Assembly (NCBI GenBank): GCA_030407315.1
Contig: JALQPE010002221.1
Coordinates: forward strand, 1-29,344
Direction: 5' to 3'
From: Asparagopsis taxiformis
Lineage: Eukaryota > Rhodophyta > Florideophyceae > Bonnemaisoniales > Bonnemaisoniaceae
Length of the DNA: 29,344 bases
In this document: piece by piece, positions 7,774 to 16,476 of the stretch
Numbering within the stretch: the stretch's first letter is position 1
Layout of the letters: each line of letters opens with the position of its first letter
Made by a program: the position numbers and the translations under genes
Notes under the pieces: model-generated
The model's input: the letters and a program-made list of their open reading frames with translations, nothing else
What the model was told of the DNA's origin: nothing
The model's database searches: none

Positions 7774-9912
7774 TCAGTTAGCTGGCCAATATTTTCTACC
7801 ATAGTCAGCAAATATCTCCTCATCAGCTTCAACGTCTCTGGTCAGAACGACCTTGACAGCATGGGGATTCTTGATATTTGAAGCAAAGTCCGGTTTGTCT
7901 ATGGCATCGCCTTGTCGAAACTCGGCTGACTGTGTTCGACTCACCTCGGTCGCTTTCTCCGTTCTGTCAATGACCCGACAATCATTGAGGTAGCTGGTAC
8001 AATTATAGACCGCTGGAACGAGCCAGACCTTCCGAACAGGTGCACCCCTCCCTATGTACGTGGTTTCCAATTCCATGTTGTAGTCCTGGAACCTCTCTCC
8101 TGTGCACCCAAATCCTTCCGGGCCGTACATCACTGATCTCTGCGGTTCTGAGTCTCGAATCTTCGCATAGAAAATCGTCCCGTTGTACCAGCCAATGACC
8201 GTCCCCTTCTTCAGTTTCTTCGCCGCGAATACGCCAAACCCACCACCTCTTACCTCCGATTGCGAAACATAGACATCGTAGAATGCGGCATCAGCAGCCA
8301 GAATCGCGTCCGGGTCTATGCTCCAAAACGAGTGCATGTCCTCGGCCGGCCACTGGTCCATAGGCACCCCGCTCAATCTGTGAAGCATAGACCCGTCCTT
8401 CTTCATTGACGCAACGAACACAAGCAGATGGTTCGGCAATGCTGTCACAGCAGGTAAACCTTCTGGTGCATCTGAGATGTGCTTCTGACGAAGCCTTGGA
8501 GCTTTTCCTGTGACCGGTACCGACTCGTCCCCAAGAATACTCTCCACCTCACGCTGCAAGATCCCCCCATATCGCCCGGCTTTCACCTCACTGACGAAAG
8601 CATGCAGTATCCACTCCTGCGATGCATCGTGGCACCTTTTTTCCTTCTCACACCCAATGAACCGACGATACGTACCATCCCTCAACGTCATACACGCTAT
8701 GGCTGTGCTGTATGTTCCCGAGAAGAAATCCATCACGATATCGTTCTGCTTCGAAAATCGTTCCAGAAGCTCACGAAGAGTGGTCAACGCCTTCTGCTCA
8801 TGGCGCAGTCGGTTGTTCTGCCCATCGTATTGAGCTTCACCAGCCGACAACCTCGGAACGTTGTCAATCGCGTTGGTGAACCCAGGGTGCCTCGATATGT
8901 CCGGATTGTGCAACCTGTAATCCACCATATCGTATGCAGCCATACCCTTTCCCCGCTTATACGCATGGATAACGAAATCGTGCATATTATGCAGTGTGCA
9001 CGTTTTCGTCGATGGATTGGACGTAAAGCTGTGTGGTCGGCGAGATAGCACGACTGGAACACTGTCCACAATCATCTTGCCAGGCTCGGCATTTCTGATT
9101 GCATCCATCCATGCCACGAGTTGGCGCACGCTGGAATAGATTAGAGCATGACCGCCAGGCCGAAGAACTCGAACTATTTCACACGCAACACTCGCCAACT
9201 CTTCCGGCTCCAGAATATCGTACTCCGAGTTTTCTCTGCCGCCTTCCCGCCTCGTGTTGAATGGAGGATCAGTGAGCACAAGCTGAACACTGTCCTCCAA
9301 CACGCCATCTTCCAGGAAACTAATTTTGTCCTCCACCTCTTTGGCTACATCAGTGGCGTCACAATTCACAGTGTGAATGTAACGCCCCATCACAGCTTCC
9401 AGCTTGGTGACATATTCTGGCTTGGATTCCTTTCCGACGTCTACGAGCGGTGCTTCTGTAGGCGATACAGTGTCAACCTCCATAGCGTCATCCTCGGCCG
9501 CACCTTCTCTTGTTGCTGTTTCGCTAGCAACCGCCGCATTATCGTCCTCTCCACCACCGCGCTCCAGCCTAGCCTTCTTCCTCTGTGGCTCCAGACTATC
9601 CTCTTCTATATCCTCGCTGCCATTGTTTGGCACTGCTGCGGATATTTCCATCTGCGCAGGTGCACCTTCAAGGATGCCAGGCTCGGGCGTATCCTCAAGA
9701 CTGTGCAACTCATCCATGGTCAGAGGAAGCTTTCGTTGCTCTCGGGTTCGCAATAACCAAGCCTTCAGCCTCCTCTGACCATCCAGGGCATGAGACGTGT
9801 TCAACTTGGCTCGCATGAACGAGTTCAATCCGAACTTGTCAGGAGTGTCGAAAAGCAAGGCTCGAAGTCTCTGCATCAGCTGACCACGCTCGGCGAACAC
9901 ATTCAGTGACAC
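7774..9912 (-). CDS. DNA methyltransferase-SET domain protein (3' part of a copia-split gene)
   Basis: The frame is open from 9912 (a GTG, probably not the real start) to TAA at 7774, 712 codons. After a low-complexity acidic linker (about residues 90-155) comes an amino-type DNA methyltransferase in the permuted beta order: motif IV T-D-P-P-F (215-218), then R-P-G-G-H, a variable target region, an H-E-Q-K motif X-like block, and motif I D-F-F-S-G-T (395-400). Such enzymes methylate N6-adenine or N4-cytosine using S-adenosylmethionine. Motif I lacks the usual second Gly (Tyr in its place), so activity is uncertain. The C-terminus (about 545-712) is a SET domain: G-F-G-V-F-A (559-563), G-W-Y-N-G, Y-L-N-D-C-R (642-646) and F-A-D-Y-G-R-K-Y-W near the end. 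A stop lies just upstream in this frame, and a predicted intron (10009-9880) joins it to the ParB-like exon. If so, the exon starts at 9879. Confidence 0.8.
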   Translation of the reverse strand: MSLNVFAERGQLMQRLRALLFDTPDKFGLNSFMRAKLNTSHALDGQRRLKAWLLRTREQRKLPLTMDELHSLEDTPEPGILEGAPAQMEISAAVPNNGSEDIEEDSLEPQRKKARLERGGGEDDNAAVASETATREGAAEDDAMEVDTVSPTEAPLVDVGKESKPEYVTKLEAVMGRYIHTVNCDATDVAKEVEDKISFLEDGVLEDSVQLVLTDPPFNTRREGGRENSEYDILEPEELASVACEIVRVLRPGGHALIYSSVRQLVAWMDAIRNAEPGKMIVDSVPVVLSRRPHSFTSNPSTKTCTLHNMHDFVIHAYKRGKGMAAYDMVDYRLHNPDISRHPGFTNAIDNVPRLSAGEAQYDGQNNRLRHEQKALTTLRELLERFSKQNDIVMDFFSGTYSTAIACMTLRDGTYRRFIGCEKEKRCHDASQEWILHAFVSEVKAGRYGGILQREVESILGDESVPVTGKAPRLRQKHISDAPEGLPAVTALPNHLLVFVASMKKDGSMLHRLSGVPMDQWPAEDMHSFWSIDPDAILAADAAFYDVYVSQSEVRGGGFGVFAAKKLKKGTVIGWYNGTIFYAKIRDSEPQRSVMYGPEGFGCTGERFQDYNMELETTYIGRGAPVRKVWLVPAVYNCTSYLNDCRVIDRTEKATEVSRTQSAEFRQGDAIDKPDFASNIKNPHAVKVVLTRDVEADEEIFADYGRKYWPAN

Positions 9913-10009
9913 ATTGGCGTATCGACAGCAGGAAGGCGCTTGTCAATGATCGCAGCCTTGCATCCACAGCCACTGGAAGGTCGGCACAGAACCCGTTTTC
10001 ACTGTCTAC
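9880..10009 (-). other. Predicted 130-nt intron joining the ParB-like exon to the methyltransferase-SET exon
   Basis: On the minus strand the donor is GTAGAC at 10009 and the acceptor is GTGGTCAG ending at 9880. The ParB-like frame, read through the empty copia site, meets this intron in phase 0. The exon after it is in the methyltransferase frame, which otherwise has an in-frame TGA within this stretch. An acceptor 9 nt further on (CTGATGCAG) would also keep frame. A frameshift instead of an intron cannot be excluded. Confidence 0.5.
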
Positions 10010-10053
10010 AGTTTTCGGGACAATGGTCAGGTTTTTCCGATGCTCCTCGACCG
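10010..10053 (-). pseudogene. Small 3' piece of the ParB-like exon, cut off by copia
   Basis: With the copia and one TSD removed, the ParB-like frame continues from 10048 to 10010 for 13 codons without a stop, up to the predicted donor. 10049-10053 is one copy of the target duplication. Confidence 0.6.
10049..10053. repeat. Target site duplication GACCG (left copy)
   Basis: GACCG immediately before the TGTTGAAACG end of the element is repeated immediately after its other end at 16472-16476. Five bases is the usual size for copia integrase. Confidence 0.93.
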
Positions 10054-10541
10054 TGTTGAAACGAATTGGTCGCTTACCGAGCGTTTACTGAATCTGCGAG
10101 CTCACTACATAATTTGTATTCTCGCCGAGGTGCGCCGGCGGTGCTAAGGACAGCCTGTTCAAGGCTGCTCCAGACAGACTGTCACTGACAGTCTGTCCTA
10201 GCAAGCACCCGCTGCCAATCTGGTACACGTGGGCTTCTCTATCATATCATCCACACGTGTACACTTATCATAACATTTTCCCTCTGCCATGATGGCAACC
10301 CATCTTGGCATTTCTAATTACTAATTGAAACTATGACAAACAAATTGAAACTTCAGACGCTATTATCTCCATGAAGAAAGGTCGTAGAAGCTTCGGAGAA
10401 GTTGCTACCCGACTAATTCGGGCACGCTGAACACGATGAGATAGGTTTCGGAGCGCCTAGAGCACTCCTTCTAGGAGAAATCGAGGGTCAAAGTTTTCTC
10501 ACGTAATTGAGCCCCTCAGGGCCAATTCCAGTGCTTCAACA
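10054..10541 (-). repeat. 3' LTR of copia copy 1
   Basis: 488 bp, TGTTGAA...TTCAACA ends. It matches 15984-16471 base for base by eye. It contains a 25-bp perfect palindrome (10173-10197, arms GACAGACTGTCA) and a pair of CACGTG sites. Confidence 0.95.
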
Positions 10542-13500
10542 CTCCCCCTCTTTGACCTTCTCGATTAATGATTTGGTAGTTACCCCCATAAGTTCACGAA
10601 GCTTGACGAACTGAATCCTTTGCAGAGGCTTAGTGAGGACATCCGCTACCATATCAGATGTTGGACAGTAGTCGATATCGAACATCCCTTCGAGGAGGCA
10701 ATCCCGGACAAAGTGATACCGAATGTCGATATGCTTTGTGCGGGTTCCAGAAGCATCGTTCCTAGCCATTTTGATAGATCCTTGATTATCCACATTGATG
10801 AGGATAGGATCTGCAGGATTTGTACTGCTGCTGAAACCAACGATGTTTCTCAGCCAGATTGCCTCCTTCACTGCTGCACTGAGAGCCATGTATTCGGCTT
10901 CTGAGGAAGACTGGGCTACACAGCCTTGCTTACGAGACTTCCAGCTCACCGCTCCTCCAGCCATCTTGAAGACATAGCCACTGGTCGACTTCCGGTTGAT
11001 AGTACAACCGCCCCAGTCCGAGTCGCTGTACCCGACTGGTGCAAGTGTTGCTGTAGCTTTATACATCACGCCAAAGTCCCGTGTACCAGCGATGTAGCGT
11101 AGGACACGTTTAACGGCTACCCAGAGAGCTTTTGTCGGGGCCTCAACGAACTGTGCAAGTCTCCCAACGGCAAATGCGATGTCAGGGCGAGTTCCCACCG
11201 CTAGGTACATCAGGCTGCCAATTGCTCTGCGATAGAGCGTAGAGTCTATGGGCTCAGTTTCGGTATCCGCGACGGAGATCTGAGCTTGCATTGGCGTAAC
11301 AACCGGACTTGCGTTTTCCATTCCAAACCGTTCCAATACCTTCTCAGCGTAGCGGGACTGATTCAAGTGTAGCAGTCCTTTGGAGGTGTTGCGCGCAATC
11401 TCCAGGCCAAGACATACCCGAGCTCTACCACAATCCTTCATCTCGAAACGCTTGCTGAACTCTGCTTTCAGCTCATCCAACATATCTCTACTGCTTGAAG
11501 CAAGAAGAATATCGTCGACGTATAGTGCAATGATGATCATAGAGTCGTCACGATACCTGACATAGAAACATGGATCGTACGGAGAGCTCTGGAAGTCGAG
11601 CTGTGAAATGAGAAAGTCATCGATCTTAGCATGCCACTGCCTCGGAGCTTGTTTGAGTCCGTATAGAGCCTTTTGCAGTTTGCAGACATGGTCTGGATGC
11701 TTCGAGTCGATAAATCCCTCCGGCTGCTCCATGAAGATATCCTGCTCGAGATCTCCGTATAGAAAGGCTGTTTTGACGTCCATTTGGTCGCAGTGCAAAT
11801 CGTGGTGGACAGTGAGCGCAAAGAACATGCGAAGGGTACAGAACTGGACAACGGGGGCATAAGTCTCGGAGTAGTCGATGCCGTACTTCTGCTGGAATCC
11901 TCGAGTTACGAGTCGAGCTTTGTGTTTGATCGAGTGCTCACCAGTTTCACTGACAACATCTTTGCGTTTGAAGACCCACTTCGAAGTGAGGAGGTTGAGA
12001 GCTTCACTGCGGGGGACCAGAATCCAGGTGCCATTTGCTTCGAGGGAATCCATCTCGGACTGAATGGCCTCAATCCAGAGATCTTTTTCCTCCCCCTTGG
12101 TCACCTCAGTGAAGGTAAGAAGATGTTCCGGAGTGGTATCAGCAGTAGTGGAGACAAGGGCAGTTGTTTTCCACCACTCACCCGGAGGTTTACGAGATCG
12201 GGAAGATTTACGCGGAGCGTTAAGGAGAGACTCATCAGTAGATGCTGAGGGAGTTGGTGGAGGAGATTGAGGTTGTGGAGCGTTGGTGTCAGAGTCAGAG
12301 TCCGAATGGGATGAAGGAGGAGTATCCTGTTTGGTAGAGAGACCAGACTTGCTGTCTCCATCCCATGGCTCAGTATTGGACTCAGGAGCAGCATCAACGC
12401 TGTTGTAGTCTGTATCAGAAGATGGTAAACGCTTCTTCTGCAGCTCGTCGAACACTACGTCTCGCGACACAACGACCTTTTCATTTGCTGTGTCCCATAG
12501 TTTGTAGGCTTTCTGGGAGCTTGCGTATCCAAGCATAATTGCTTCCTTTGCCCGCAAATCAAGGGTCTGAAGAAGTTTATCAGGCGTTTTGTACCAGCAT
12601 CTACTTCCGAACGTTCGCATATGAGCAATACTCGGTTTCCTACCATACCAGATCTCATACGGAGTATTTCCTGTTGGCAGGGAGCGGCTGGTGACACGGT
12701 TACGAATGTAGGCAGCACAGGAGAGTGCTTCTGCCCAGAACTCGAATGGGGTGTTGCTGTGATGGAGCATGGCACGAATTTGATCTTTGAGGGTTCTGTT
12801 CATTCTCTCTGCCACACCATTCTGTTGCGGAGTGTATGCACAGGTGGTCTGACGTTTGATTCCTTTGCTGTCGAGGAAGGAGGTAAAGTCGTTTGAGAAG
12901 AACTCTCCCCCTCCATCCGAGCGTAGTTGGCGGAGTTTACAACCAGTTTGCGTTTCAGCAATGCGCAGGAATCTCTGGAAGGAGTCGAAGCAATCGGACT
13001 TACGGTGGAGCGGGTATACCGTTAGCCATCGGGACTTGTCATCGATGAATGTCACAAAGTATCGAGCTCCCCCTTTCGAGAGTACTTCCATCGGCCCTGC
13101 CAGATCTGTGTGAACCAACTCGAGTAGCTCAGATGCTCTCGTTTCGGAAAGCTTTGGAATAGCTGCTCGGGGCATTTTGCCGGTTATGCATCCTTCACAT
13201 GGGGCACCTGCATCTGATTTCTGAGATTTGATTCGAAGGCCCTTCACAGCAGATAGCTGCTCCATGCGTGAGATACCGGATTTGTTGACATGCCCGAGCC
13301 GCTCGTGCCAGAGCTGTAGCGAGGCCACACAGGCTGTTTGCTGCACATGATCTTTTGGGGCCTTTGACGAGAAGAGATCAATGGCATAGAGTCCCTTGCT
13401 TCTCCGTCCAGTGGCTATCGGTTTGTTGTTCTGAGTCAGGATGACTGTATTGTTATTGAACTGCACCGATATGCCTCGAGTAGTGAGGGTGCTGACGGAG

Positions 13501-14618
13501 ATGAGAGAAAATACAAAAGAGGGAACGTGGAGGACGTCACGAAGTATGCACTGTTTTATTTCCCCATATAGAGAGATCATTAAACGAACATCACCACGGC
13601 CGACTGCCATTGAGGTAGACTTATCTCCCAGAGTTACGGAGAACGGTGTTATTTCCTTATAGGAAACAAACATGGAGCGATCGAAGGTCATGTGAGAGGT
13701 GGCAGCAGAGTCTATGTACCAAGTTGATGTATGAAGAGATCCAGGAGTAGTTGACATGAGGCAAACATACTCTTTCTCTTCATCATTATGGAAAGTAGAC
13801 GCTGAAACAGAGTTTGATGGAGGATTGCCTTCTGAATCGGTGAGAGTAACCATGGCAGAAGGTTTAGACCGTGCAGGCCGAGAGCGGGATGGACGGCCAT
13901 ACTTTTGCCAACAATACGGTTCAGTGTGGTTGGTACGACCGCAATGAGTGCATTTCTTTCGGTTACTGCCGGGTTGTTTTCCAGACCTGGATAATAATGC
14001 AGCTGAGTCAGAAGAAGAGCTTCCAGGTTTCAAAATAGAAGCTCTACGTTCCTCCTGAAGAAGGAGGCTTCGGACTTTGTCGAAGGTGAATGTAGGATCC
14101 TCATCACCTATAGCATCAAGAGCAGTAATGAGTGTCTGGAAGGAAGAAGGAAGGCCATTGAGGACAGCCATAGCCATTTCCTTGTCGTCGATGATCACGC
14201 CCATAGAGCTGAGGACCGAGGCCATCTGTCGAACACGATTAATGTAGACGAGCATCTGTTCACCGGGCTTCATAGTGGCAGTATAGAAATCACGCCTTGC
14301 AGCTAGTTTGTTTAGGAGAGTGTGCCTTTGGTGCACGTTACAGATCTCCTGCCACATTTCCAGAGCAGTAGTGGTGTGTGAGACGTTCTTGAGCATCTCA
14401 TCAGACAACGTGATCCCGATGGTCATCCGAGCAGTTTTGTCTTTGCGAAGCCACTTGGACAGTGCTTCCTGTTCTGCCGGGCGTGGAGGACGTAGGTCAG
14501 GATCGATCATTTCGTCCACCTCGCGGTGTCCGAGGATGAGCTCCATCTTTTGCTTCCATGAGTGGAAGTTGGAGTAGTCCAGCTTTTCAATGCGAATGCC
14601 GGATGAAGTGCTCTCCAT
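10536..14618 (-). CDS. Copia Gag-Pol polyprotein, copy 1
   Basis: 1360 codons in one frame, ATG at 14618-14616 (CCATGG context), stop TGA at 10538-10536 inside the 3' LTR. Domains by residue: copia gag about 10-200; CCHC zinc knuckle C223-C226-H231-C236; aspartic protease D303-S-A-A-T-S; pre-integrase HHCC (H438, H443, C474, C477); integrase D505, D568, E604 (D-x35-E); Ser/Pro-rich acidic linker 730-800; reverse transcriptase with D947 and Y-V-D-D 1033-1036; RNase H with D1199/D1201, E1242 and D1277. All catalytic residues are present, so the copy looks able to work. There is no frameshift or stop between gag and pol, so Gag excess would need another mechanism. It differs from copy 2 at residues 92 (Ile/Val) and 277 (His/Tyr). 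Confidence 0.97.
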   Translation of the reverse strand: MESTSSGIRIEKLDYSNFHSWKQKMELILGHREVDEMIDPDLRPPRPAEQEALSKWLRKDKTARMTIGITLSDEMLKNVSHTTTALEMWQEICNVHQRHTLLNKLAARRDFYTATMKPGEQMLVYINRVRQMASVLSSMGVIIDDKEMAMAVLNGLPSSFQTLITALDAIGDEDPTFTFDKVRSLLLQEERRASILKPGSSSSDSAALLSRSGKQPGSNRKKCTHCGRTNHTEPYCWQKYGRPSRSRPARSKPSAMVTLTDSEGNPPSNSVSASTFHNDEEKEYVCLMSTTPGSLHTSTWYIDSAATSHMTFDRSMFVSYKEITPFSVTLGDKSTSMAVGRGDVRLMISLYGEIKQCILRDVLHVPSFVFSLISVSTLTTRGISVQFNNNTVILTQNNKPIATGRRSKGLYAIDLFSSKAPKDHVQQTACVASLQLWHERLGHVNKSGISRMEQLSAVKGLRIKSQKSDAGAPCEGCITGKMPRAAIPKLSETRASELLELVHTDLAGPMEVLSKGGARYFVTFIDDKSRWLTVYPLHRKSDCFDSFQRFLRIAETQTGCKLRQLRSDGGGEFFSNDFTSFLDSKGIKRQTTCAYTPQQNGVAERMNRTLKDQIRAMLHHSNTPFEFWAEALSCAAYIRNRVTSRSLPTGNTPYEIWYGRKPSIAHMRTFGSRCWYKTPDKLLQTLDLRAKEAIMLGYASSQKAYKLWDTANEKVVVSRDVVFDELQKKRLPSSDTDYNSVDAAPESNTEPWDGDSKSGLSTKQDTPPSSHSDSDSDTNAPQPQSPPPTPSASTDESLLNAPRKSSRSRKPPGEWWKTTALVSTTADTTPEHLLTFTEVTKGEEKDLWIEAIQSEMDSLEANGTWILVPRSEALNLLTSKWVFKRKDVVSETGEHSIKHKARLVTRGFQQKYGIDYSETYAPVVQFCTLRMFFALTVHHDLHCDQMDVKTAFLYGDLEQDIFMEQPEGFIDSKHPDHVCKLQKALYGLKQAPRQWHAKIDDFLISQLDFQSSPYDPCFYVRYRDDSMIIIALYVDDILLASSSRDMLDELKAEFSKRFEMKDCGRARVCLGLEIARNTSKGLLHLNQSRYAEKVLERFGMENASPVVTPMQAQISVADTETEPIDSTLYRRAIGSLMYLAVGTRPDIAFAVGRLAQFVEAPTKALWVAVKRVLRYIAGTRDFGVMYKATATLAPVGYSDSDWGGCTINRKSTSGYVFKMAGGAVSWKSRKQGCVAQSSSEAEYMALSAAVKEAIWLRNIVGFSSSTNPADPILINVDNQGSIKMARNDASGTRTKHIDIRYHFVRDCLLEGMFDIDYCPTSDMVADVLTKPLQRIQFVKLRELMGVTTKSLIEKVKEGEC
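10542..10553 (-). other. Polypurine tract of copia copy 1
   Basis: The minus strand reads AAAGAGGGGGAG directly before the 3' LTR, the expected plus-strand priming site. It overlaps the last codons of gag-pol. Confidence 0.85.
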
Positions 14619-14802
14619 GGCTCTGCAGTAAGTCTTATCTGTTCGAACCTTCCCAAGTGGACAACCGATAGTCGTCTAGGACCAAGCTGGGATCTATAGG
14701 ATAGAGACTTTTAGCTAAGAGCAAGATGAGTGGAGAACAAGAAAACAAGGTTTATCAAAGAGAAATCAGCTAGATTTCTATTGTGTCTAGAGAAGAAGAG
14801 TA

Positions 14803-15319
14803 CTACTTATCGGAGGAGGAAGAAGCCTTAGAGGCTTTAGCGGCTTTGAGAGTCTTCTCGATGCCACGGTGGCGACTACCGCGGAGGTGGTTGTCGAACT
14901 CGCTCTGGGTGCGAACGATGACACCGCAGGGCTTGCAGACCTTGAGACCACCTTCCTTGAGGCGTTCGATAGTCTTCTTATGTCTAGAGCCGCTGAAGTG
15001 TGCGACTCTAGACTCGGCGGAGTTGAGAAAGACGTTGCAGTGATGGCACCTCGAGCGGTTTGCCTTCTTGTGAGCGGCGTACTTCTTCTTGTTATCCCTC
15101 CTTTCGGCGATGCTGTAGGCTTTGCGGAAGACCCGGTCTTGAAGAGACTCCCCCTCGCGACGAAGCCTGGGAGGCTGCTCGTCGGTGCGCGGTTCCACGC
15201 GGTCTTCGTCACTGCTAGACACTGCAGAGAGAAGAGAACAGGAGAGTTAGAAGTTATACCGATCAATACTAAGGTCTAAACCTTGAAATAGACCGAAAGG
15301 TGAAAGGTATAAACTTACT
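14803..15319 (-). CDS. Copia accessory two-zinc-finger protein, copy 1
   Basis: The spliced ORF of 139 codons is A15319 plus the exon 15221-14803, with intron 15318-15222. Two U1/matrin-type fingers: C59-C62-H75-H81 and C96-C99-H112-H118, both C-x2-C-x12-H-x5-H. The N-terminus is charged and the tail is Lys/Ser-rich (K-A-S-K-A-S-S-S-S). There is no Met after residue 1, and the start codon exists only after splicing. The ORF lies upstream of gag-pol on the same strand, 184 nt from the gag ATG, so one unspliced RNA cannot easily give both products. Known copia elements encode only Gag-Pol, so an extra ORF 5' of gag is unusual. Its role is unknown; binding genomic RNA or regulating splicing are possibilities. 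Confidence 0.82.
15222..15318 (-). other. Predicted 97-nt intron that creates the zinc-finger ATG, copy 1
   Basis: On the minus strand: donor GTAAGT at 15318, branch-like TTCTAAC, pyrimidine tract and acceptor CTCTCTGCAG ending at 15222. Joining A15319 to TG makes ATG-TCT-AGC. Confidence 0.75.
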
Positions 15320-15506
15320 TGTGGAAACAGTTGACAATAAAACCAAACGTTTGATGAGTTTATTCGGTGATATGTAAAGGCTATAACGCTATACCGATCA
15401 GGACAAGGTCACTGTCTTACAAGAGCAGGACCGAGTTGAGAAAGGTATAGACTAGCCAATATAAAAGCAAAGGTCGATTCCAGTAATTGGGCCTTGAATG
15501 GCCCGG

Positions 15507-15586
15507 TAGCCGAGTCGGTTGGACGGTCCACGGCGATGTATAGATCCTTGGTTCGAGTCCCAGCAGCGACGCTGGCCAAACTTTTT
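15507..15586 (+). ncRNA. tRNA-like Pol III unit, antisense to copia copy 1
   Basis: A box TAGCCGAGTCGG (15507-15518) and B box GGTTCGAGTCC (15550-15560) match the tRNA consensus, with a D-stem GCCG/CGGT and a T5 run at 15582-15586. The acceptor stem does not pair, so it is probably not a tRNA. It is on the strand opposite to the element. Confidence 0.6.
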
Positions 15587-15649
15587 CCTTCGCACGCGAA
15601 ACCCAGATGGGAGAATGATGTCACCTGATGACGATGACCCGGAAACGGA

Positions 15650-15780
15650 TGGCAAGATGACAGAGTGTCAGTGTGACACAGTGTGGATGACAGGATGTCA
15701 GTGTCAGTGACAGGATGACACAGTGTCGGCGCGGCGCGGCGACAGAGGTGCGGCGCGGCGACAGAGGTGCGCGGCGGTCG
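15650..15780. repeat. Degenerate TGTCA/TGACA and GCGGCG repeats in the copia leader
   Basis: Short units such as GTGTCAGTGTGACA and GGATGACAC recur through 15660-15727, followed by two copies of a GGTGCGGCGCGGCGACAGA-type unit. The same block is in copy 2 (about 22066-22190, other strand) and, weaker, in the old copy near 4817-4890. Confidence 0.6.
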
Positions 15781-15964
15781 TCGAGGGAGCGTGGAAGAGA
15801 CGCCCAGCAAGACCGCGGAAGCGCGGGAAGGCGCAGAACGGAAGAAAAGCGAGTAGACGAAGAGAAGAGAGAACGAGGCGAGAACGAGACGAAATAGGTA
15901 AGAGAACGCCGACGCAAACGACGCACTTACCAAAGCGCTAGAGAATAAGAAACGACCCGAGCGA

Positions 15965-15983
15965 GCGCGCTGGGCCCATAACC
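15965..15983 (-). other. Primer-binding site of copia copy 1
   Basis: The minus strand reads GGTTATGGGCCCAGCGCGC directly after the 5' LTR, complementary to the anticodon stem-loop of initiator tRNA-Met. The ATG inside it opens a 13-codon uORF that ends before the zinc-finger exon. Confidence 0.8.
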
Positions 15984-16471
15984 TGTTGAAACGAATTGGT
16001 CGCTTACCGAGCGTTTACTGAATCTGCGAGCTCACTACATAATTTGTATTCTCGCCGAGGTGCGCCGGCGGTGCTAAGGACAGCCTGTTCAAGGCTGCTC
16101 CAGACAGACTGTCACTGACAGTCTGTCCTAGCAAGCACCCGCTGCCAATCTGGTACACGTGGGCTTCTCTATCATATCATCCACACGTGTACACTTATCA
16201 TAACATTTTCCCTCTGCCATGATGGCAACCCATCTTGGCATTTCTAATTACTAATTGAAACTATGACAAACAAATTGAAACTTCAGACGCTATTATCTCC
16301 ATGAAGAAAGGTCGTAGAAGCTTCGGAGAAGTTGCTACCCGACTAATTCGGGCACGCTGAACACGATGAGATAGGTTTCGGAGCGCCTAGAGCACTCCTT
16401 CTAGGAGAAATCGAGGGTCAAAGTTTTCTCACGTAATTGAGCCCCTCAGGGCCAATTCCAGTGCTTCAACA
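15984..16471 (-). repeat. 5' LTR of copia copy 1
   Basis: 488 bp, identical by eye to 10054-10541. It begins TGTTGAAGCACTGG on the minus strand, and TGT-TGA stops the ParB-like frame. Confidence 0.95.
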
Positions 16472-16476
16472 GACCG
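16472..16476. repeat. Target site duplication GACCG (right copy)
   Basis: It matches 10049-10053 exactly and flanks the intact copia copy 1. Confidence 0.93.

Larger units (their letters stand above)
14619..15976 (-). promoter_or_regulatory. ATG-free leader of copia copy 1
   Basis: There is no ATG on the sense strand in any frame from the primer-site ATG (15979-15977) to the gag ATG, 1358 nt. The opposite strand has seven ATGs in the 60 bases 15601-15660 alone. The leader holds a strong donor GTAAGT at 15930 close to the LTR, the zinc-finger intron, and an acceptor-like CTTACTGCAG just before the gag ATG. Confidence 0.88.
10054..16471 (-). mobile_element. Intact young Ty1/copia retrotransposon (copy 1)
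   Basis: It is 6418 bp. Both 488-bp LTRs look identical by eye and there is a perfect 5-bp target duplication. The order on the minus strand is 5' LTR, half-tRNA-iMet primer site, ATG-free leader with intron and zinc-finger ORF, a 1360-codon gag-pol, purine tract, 3' LTR. It sits inside the coding exon of the ParB-methyltransferase-SET gene and adds a stop codon (TGT-TGA at its first bases). It is nearly identical to copy 2 (21361-27774) in the opposite orientation. Confidence 0.97.

Noticed and set aside
11784..12248. Plus-strand ORF inside copia copy 1 (and its mirror at 25580-26044)
   Set aside because: It is antisense to the well-supported gag-pol and has no domain; it is a shadow of strongly coding sequence.
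15501..15575. A genuine tRNA gene
   Set aside because: A and B boxes are good, but the acceptor stem does not pair and no proper anticodon arm is seen, so I call it tRNA-like only.
15723..15941. Arg-rich ORFs in the GC-rich leader
   Set aside because: They come from low-complexity GC repeats antisense to the element and show no conserved protein in the old copy.
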